This document shows positions 33,442 to 34,124 of a DNA stretch of 34,124 nt, piece by piece. The DNA is from an uncultured Bacteroidota bacterium (GTDB taxonomy: Bacteria > Bacteroidota > Bacteroidia > Chitinophagales > Chitinophagaceae). Both the position numbers and the translations under genes were made by a program. Below the pieces are notes generated by a model that worked only from the letters and a program-made list of their open reading frames with translations, ran no database searches and was not told where the DNA came from. The stretch is taken from assembly GCA_903848125.1 (NCBI GenBank), contig CAINFN010000062.1, positions 1 through 34,124 of the forward strand, written 5' to 3'. The stretch's first letter is position 1. The number at the start of each line of letters is the position of its first letter.

Positions 33442-34124
33442 TTAATGTAAAACAGCAGCTAAGGTATCTTGTAAGGCTTGGCCTCTTAATTCTTTAGCGA
33501 TAATTTTTCCTGTAGGATCAATGAGTACATTAAAGGGAATGCCTTCAATTTGATAGGCGCCAACAACAATACTCTCCCATTTTTTTAGATCACTTACATG
33601 TTGCCAATTTAATTTATCTTGTTTAATGGCTTCTAACCAGCTGTTTTTATTGTCATCTAATGAAACACCTAACACTGTAAAATTCTTCTTCTTAAATTTT
33701 TCATAAGCCACTACCACATTTGGATTTTCTCCTCTACATGGTCCACACCAACTGGCCCAAAAATCAACCAATACATATTTGCCACGTAAATTACTTAAAG
33801 AAATAATTTTTCCATTAGGGTCGGCTAAAGAAATTTCAGGAGCCATATTGCCAACTCCTATAGAAGTAGTTTTAGTATTAGATTGAACTTGTGTGTTTAA
33901 TAAAGCAACAAATTCTACCAAAGGGTTGGCTTTGATTTTTTCTGCAGCCGCTTTAGCCAAGGCCAATACCTTGGTAGATTCCATGGATCTTAAACTCAAT
34001 CCAAGTGAATAATAAATTAATGCAGGACTGGTTGAATTTGTTATATTATTTTCTACAAAATTATTTAAGTCTACAATTTTATCATTCTTTTGTTTTTGCA
34101 ACCAAAATATAGTGCTGTCTTTTC
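33442..34124 (-). CDS. TlpA/ResA-like thiol-disulfide oxidoreductase, 5'-truncated by window edge
   Basis: Thioredoxin-fold protein, probably exported and acting on periplasmic or surface disulfides. The active site is WASWCGPC, preceded by a typical TlpA opening (GNMAPEISLADPNGKIISLSNLRGKYVLVDF) and followed by GVSLDDNKNSW and the cis-Pro region IEGIPFNVLIDPTGKI. The frame stays open to the window's right edge (34124), so the TTG at 34101 is not a reliable start. The missing N-terminus likely holds a signal peptide and a DUF4369-type domain. It is convergent with the transporter gene, with about 80 nt between them. Confidence 0.88.
   Translation of the reverse strand, partial: KDSTIFWLQKQKNDKIVDLNNFVENNITNSTSPALIYYSLGLSLRSMESTKVLALAKAAAEKIKANPLVEFVALLNTQVQSNTKTTSIGVGNMAPEISLADPNGKIISLSNLRGKYVLVDFWASWCGPCRGENPNVVVAYEKFKKKNFTVLGVSLDDNKNSWLEAIKQDKLNWQHVSDLKKWESIVVGAYQIEGIPFNVLIDPTGKIIAKELRGQALQDTLAAVLH

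Noticed and set aside
1-34124. Mobile elements, CRISPR arrays, tRNA or rRNA genes
   Set aside because: Looked for transposase or integrase motifs, regularly spaced repeats and tRNA-like cloverleaf ends by eye; none found. A tRNA scan would be decisive.

Overview
The window looks like a chromosomal stretch from a member of the Bacteroidota, most likely a Chitinophagaceae/Sphingobacteriia-type bacterium. The evidence is: AT-rich DNA; several promoters with the Bacteroidota -7 element TAnnTTTG; few Shine-Dalgarno sequences; a PorZ-type protein of the type IX secretion system; an N-acylornithine (not ornithine) carbamoyltransferase; a plant/Bacteroidota-size IspG; and a DUF5606 protein. I see no phage, transposon, CRISPR array, tRNA or rRNA. 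It is a housekeeping region with a few unusual genes.

Layout. 1-3197: SNF2-family helicase, cut by the left edge. 3260-4330: secreted SGNH hydrolase. 4337-4651 (minus): lipoprotein with a YHS-like Cys motif. 4760-5058: leader region with a small ORF and alternative hairpins. 5059-13308: arginine biosynthesis operon in the order GNAT acyltransferase, argG, argC, argD, N-acylornithine carbamoyltransferase, argB, argE, argH, with gaps of a few dozen bases or overlaps. 13368-14120: exported FKBP-type isomerase followed by a strong terminator. 14221-17929: a lipoprotein with the class D beta-lactamase fold but no active site, then ispG, then a lipid A-type acyltransferase. 17939-18948 (minus): ArsR-type regulator and a cysteine-free double rhodanese. 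19136-20281: tsaB and ridA, divergent. 20276-21217 (minus): aldose epimerase-like protein. 21284-21856: unknown secreted protein. 21873-26940 (minus): a GH3 glycosidase/serine hydrolase fusion followed by porZ. 27121-27534 (minus): DUF5606 protein. 27629-33360: DegT-family aminotransferase resembling KdnA, rpoN, PAP2-like membrane protein, RND/MMPL-type transporter. 33442-34124 (minus): TlpA-like thioredoxin, cut by the right edge.

How the genes fit together. The arginine cluster holds nearly the whole glutamate-to-arginine route except carbamoyl phosphate synthesis. Residue 90 of its carbamoyltransferase is Val, at the position that separates acetyl- from succinylornithine enzymes, so I infer the N-succinyl variant of the pathway. 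The kinase is of the short, arginine-insensitive type, which gives weight to control at the leader, where a 41-codon ORF ends in an Arg-rich tail over mutually exclusive stems. A second theme is the cell envelope: acyltransferase, PorZ, the muropeptide-type GH3/serine hydrolase fusion, the KdnA-like aminotransferase and the membrane proteins. Three proteins keep a well-known fold but have lost its catalytic residues or show altered ones: the OXA-like lipoprotein, the double rhodanese, and the PAP2-like protein.
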